This document shows, piece by piece, positions 13,414 through 15,149 of a DNA stretch of 15,149 nt. Made by a program: the position numbers and the translations under genes. This DNA comes from an uncultured Desulfobacterales bacterium (lineage in GTDB: Bacteria; Desulfobacterota; Desulfobacteria; Desulfobacterales; JAFDCJ01). Where the stretch lies: the NCBI GenBank assembly GCA_945787595.1, contig CALZJV010000070.1, forward strand, positions 1 to 15,149, given 5' to 3'. Every line of letters starts with the position of its first letter. Within the stretch, counting starts at the first letter, position 1. The notes beneath the pieces are model-generated. The model made no database searches. It worked only from the letters and a program-made list of their open reading frames with translations, and was not told the DNA's origin.

Positions 13414-14943
13414 ATGACAGTGCCTGTAAAAAAAAATAAAAAAGCCCCTTGTATAGCGGTTTTTGGAACCGGCTCAGATGTGGGCAAAAGTATCGTCACC
13501 ACTGCGCTGTGCCGTTTATTTGCAAACCAGGGGATTCGGGTGGCACCTTACAAAGCCCAGAACATGTCAAACAATTCAGGCGTCACCCCCGATGGTCTGG
13601 AAATGGGCCGCGCCCAAATCGTCCAGGCTGAAGCCGCCAAAATTCCGCCCCACGTGGATATGAATCCAATTTTGCTGAAACCCACCAGTGATATCGGCTC
13701 ACAGGTGGTCCTGTTGGGAAATGCGGTGGAGAACAGCACGGCCAGTGATTATCACACGAAAAAGGAGCGCCTGTTTGCCACTGCCGGTGCCGCCCTGGAC
13801 CGGTTGCGTTGCGAATATGATCTGGTTGTCATGGAAGGTGCCGGATCTTGTGCCGAAGTGAATCTCATGCCCCATGATATCGTCAATTTCCGAATGGCCG
13901 AATACGCAGATGCTCCGGTGATTTTAGTCGCCGACATCCACCGGGGCGGGGTATTTGCCCAGATCGTCGGAACCTTGAATTGCCTCGCAGAGGCCTATCG
14001 CAGCCAGATCAAAGGATTCATCGTCAACCGGTTCAGGGGGGATATCAGCCTTTTTGAAGACGGCATCCGGTGGATAGAAAAAAAGACCCGCAAAAATGTA
14101 TTCGGTGTGCTGCCCTGGTATAACCACATCCGGATCGATCCCGAGGATTCCGTGGTCATTGAAAATCCCCAGAAAGTATTGATTGAAAATAAGGGTGTTC
14201 CGGCTATTGCGGTCATCCGGATACCGCATATTTCAAATTTCAGCGACTTTGACCCTTTGATTGCCCTGGATGGCCTGGATCTGTTTTTTTTAGAAAAGGT
14301 GCAAGCGCTGACATCTTTTAAAGCCGTTATACTGCCGGGTTCTAAAAATACGTGCTTTGACTTGCAATGGATTAAATCCGGCGGTTGGTTGGAAAAGATT
14401 ACCAATTATGTGGCCAACGGCGGTCATGTCCTGGGCATATGCGGTGGTTACCAGATGATGGGGAATTACGTACACGATCCGGACGGTCTGGAAGGCAAAC
14501 CAGGCACGACCCGGGGGTTGGATTTATTGCCGGTTGAAACCGTTCTGAAGGCCCCGAAGACGACAACGCTGACCCGGTTTTCCCGTGAGGATGTCCACGG
14601 CACAGGCTATGAAATTCATATGGGACAAACCGCAAGGCATGACGGTGAACCATTTTTCAAGGTACTTGAGCGAAACAGTTTCACCTGTGAGGACACAGAT
14701 GGATGTGTCACCCCGGATCTAAAGATAATGGGCACCTATATCCACGGCCTGTTTGAAAATCCGACGGTAACCAGGCTGTGGCTAAATAGTATTGGACTGG
14801 CCGATGTCGAAATCTCAGAGCTTGAAGGTTTGGAAGCCAAGGACAAGGAATATGACCTGTTGGCTGAGTATTTTGAATCTCATATAGATGTCAAAGGGTT
14901 GGTTACAACCGTTCTGGGTTCTGGGTTCAGAGGTTCGAAGTGA
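13414..14943 (+). CDS. cbiP: Cobyric acid synthase
   Basis: CbiP (CobQ) amidates side chains b, d, e and g of adenosylcobyrinate a,c-diamide, using glutamine and ATP. The product has 509 residues. The N-terminal ATP-binding domain carries FGTGSDVGKSIVTTALCR (17-34), PYKAQNMSNNSGVTPDGLEMG written as PYKAQNMSNNSG then VTPDGLEMG, and MEGAGSCAEVNL. The glutamine amidotransferase domain has the nucleophile Cys343 in LGICGGYQMMG, YEIHMGQT (His402) and the likely catalytic His444 in GTYIHGLF. AAAGGA (13403-13408), overlapping the cbiH stop, is a good Shine-Dalgarno 5 nt before the ATG. The last ten or so residues (after GLVTT) are encoded by GTTCTGG heptamers. Confidence 0.96.
   Translation: MTVPVKKNKKAPCIAVFGTGSDVGKSIVTTALCRLFANQGIRVAPYKAQNMSNNSGVTPDGLEMGRAQIVQAEAAKIPPHVDMNPILLKPTSDIGSQVVLLGNAVENSTASDYHTKKERLFATAGAALDRLRCEYDLVVMEGAGSCAEVNLMPHDIVNFRMAEYADAPVILVADIHRGGVFAQIVGTLNCLAEAYRSQIKGFIVNRFRGDISLFEDGIRWIEKKTRKNVFGVLPWYNHIRIDPEDSVVIENPQKVLIENKGVPAIAVIRIPHISNFSDFDPLIALDGLDLFFLEKVQALTSFKAVILPGSKNTCFDLQWIKSGGWLEKITNYVANGGHVLGICGGYQMMGNYVHDPDGLEGKPGTTRGLDLLPVETVLKAPKTTTLTRFSREDVHGTGYEIHMGQTARHDGEPFFKVLERNSFTCEDTDGCVTPDLKIMGTYIHGLFENPTVTRLWLNSIGLADVEISELEGLEAKDKEYDLLAEYFESHIDVKGLVTTVLGSGFRGSK
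14911..14938 (+). repeat. Short GTTCTGG heptamer array at the 3' end of cbiP
   Basis: GTTCTGG (14911) and GTTCTGG (14918) are followed by GTTCAGA (14925) and GGTTCGA (14932). It is the third 7-nt-period repeat in the window and, like the GGAATGC array, ends a reading frame: it encodes the terminal VLGSGFRGSK of CbiP. With only two exact units, chance is possible. Confidence 0.6.
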
Positions 14944-15094
14944 ATAGTTTGGCGTTAAGGATCCTAAAAAAAGGAGTTTTTGTTAGATTTAAACTTAGGA
15001 TTCGTAAGTTCTAAAGACAAACGAGGTGAGACGAATATTTCATGAGATTGTTTAAGCAGTGCAACCCTGAACTTTAACGATTGGAGCTTGATCT
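14944..15094. other. 151-nt cbiP-cobU spacer
   Basis: No gene is supported. A loosely self-complementary AT-rich stretch (CTAAAAAAAGGAGTTTTTGTTAG, about 14963-14985, given here as CTAAAAAAAGGAG then TTTTTGTTAG) could fold weakly but is not a convincing terminator. An 11-codon ATG frame at about 15042-15077 is too short to call. GGAG at 15083-15086 is the Shine-Dalgarno for cobU. Confidence 0.55.
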
Positions 15095-15149
15095 GTGAAA
15101 GAAACCCTATTTGTAATCGGAGGCTGCCGAAGCGGCAAAAGCGGTCATG
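15095..15149 (+). CDS. cobU: N-terminus of adenosylcobinamide kinase / adenosylcobinamide-phosphate guanylyltransferase (partial)
   Basis: Eighteen codons are present: (M)KETLFVIGGCRSGKSGH. The P-loop GGCRSGKS near the very N-terminus, right after a beta-strand such as LFVIGG, is the CobU/CobP signature (usually GGxRSGKS). The start is GTG 15095, with GGAG at 15083-15086 and an 8-nt spacing. CobU phosphorylates adenosylcobinamide and transfers GMP to it, the step after CbiP and CbiB. The rest lies outside the window. Confidence 0.85.
   Translation, partial: MKETLFVIGGCRSGKSGH

Noticed and set aside
15042..15077. Small peptide gene in the cbiP-cobU spacer
   Set aside because: It is eleven codons with no conserved feature; expected by chance.

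Overview
The window is almost entirely one co-directional (+ strand) anaerobic, early-cobalt-insertion cobalamin (B12) gene cluster, headed by a cobalamin riboswitch and an ABC transporter. Gene content (cbiD, cbiG, fused cbiET, cbiA/cbiP), moderate GC, 7-nt-period intergenic repeats and a divergent chemotaxis-type gene point to an anaerobic or sulfate-reducing-type Desulfobacterota (former Deltaproteobacteria). That assignment is inference; no rRNA or other phylogenetic marker is present.

Layout. Positions 1-97 (minus) hold the first codons of a membrane protein that looks like a chemotaxis receptor; a near-consensus sigma-28 promoter lies upstream of it (242-268). Positions 98-510 are otherwise AT-rich and gene-free and end in a sigma-70-like promoter (480-508). 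A cobalamin riboswitch (about 511-700) and a rho-independent terminator (770-807) follow, then a BtuCDF-like importer: permease (819-1892), ATPase (1955-2728) and periplasmic binding protein (2732-3730). The corrin-ring genes come next: cbiA (3827-5206, apparently with an ATT start), cbiC (5211-5825), cbiL (6128-6865), an unassigned polytopic membrane protein (6846-7901), cbiD (7975-9081), cbiET (9097-10374), cbiF (10628-11458), cbiG (11546-12628), cbiH (12520-13404), cbiP (13414-14943) and the first 18 codons of cobU (from 15095).

How it fits together. CbiL, CbiH, CbiF, CbiD and CbiE methylate the ring at C20, C17, C11, C1 and C5. CbiG opens the delta-lactone, CbiT methylates C15 and decarboxylates, and CbiC moves the C11 methyl to give cobyrinate. 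CbiA and CbiP amidate it, and CobU starts nucleotide-loop assembly. Cobaltochelatase (CbiK/CbiX), the precorrin-6A-type reductase (CbiJ), CbiB, CobS/CobT and a recognised cobalt transporter are not in the window. The BtuCDF-like genes suggest corrinoid or cobalt-chelate uptake under the same B12 control.

Points of most interest: (i) cbiA has a perfect Shine-Dalgarno followed by ATT and no canonical start that keeps its P-loop; (ii) three unrelated 7-nt repeats (GGTGTCA, GGAATGC, GTTCTGG) sit at gene edges and in places run into the reading frames of cbiET, cbiF and cbiP; (iii) an unassigned membrane protein is translationally coupled to cbiL; (iv) the importer ATPase has Gln in place of the H-loop His; (v) cbiG and cbiH overlap out of frame by 109 nt.
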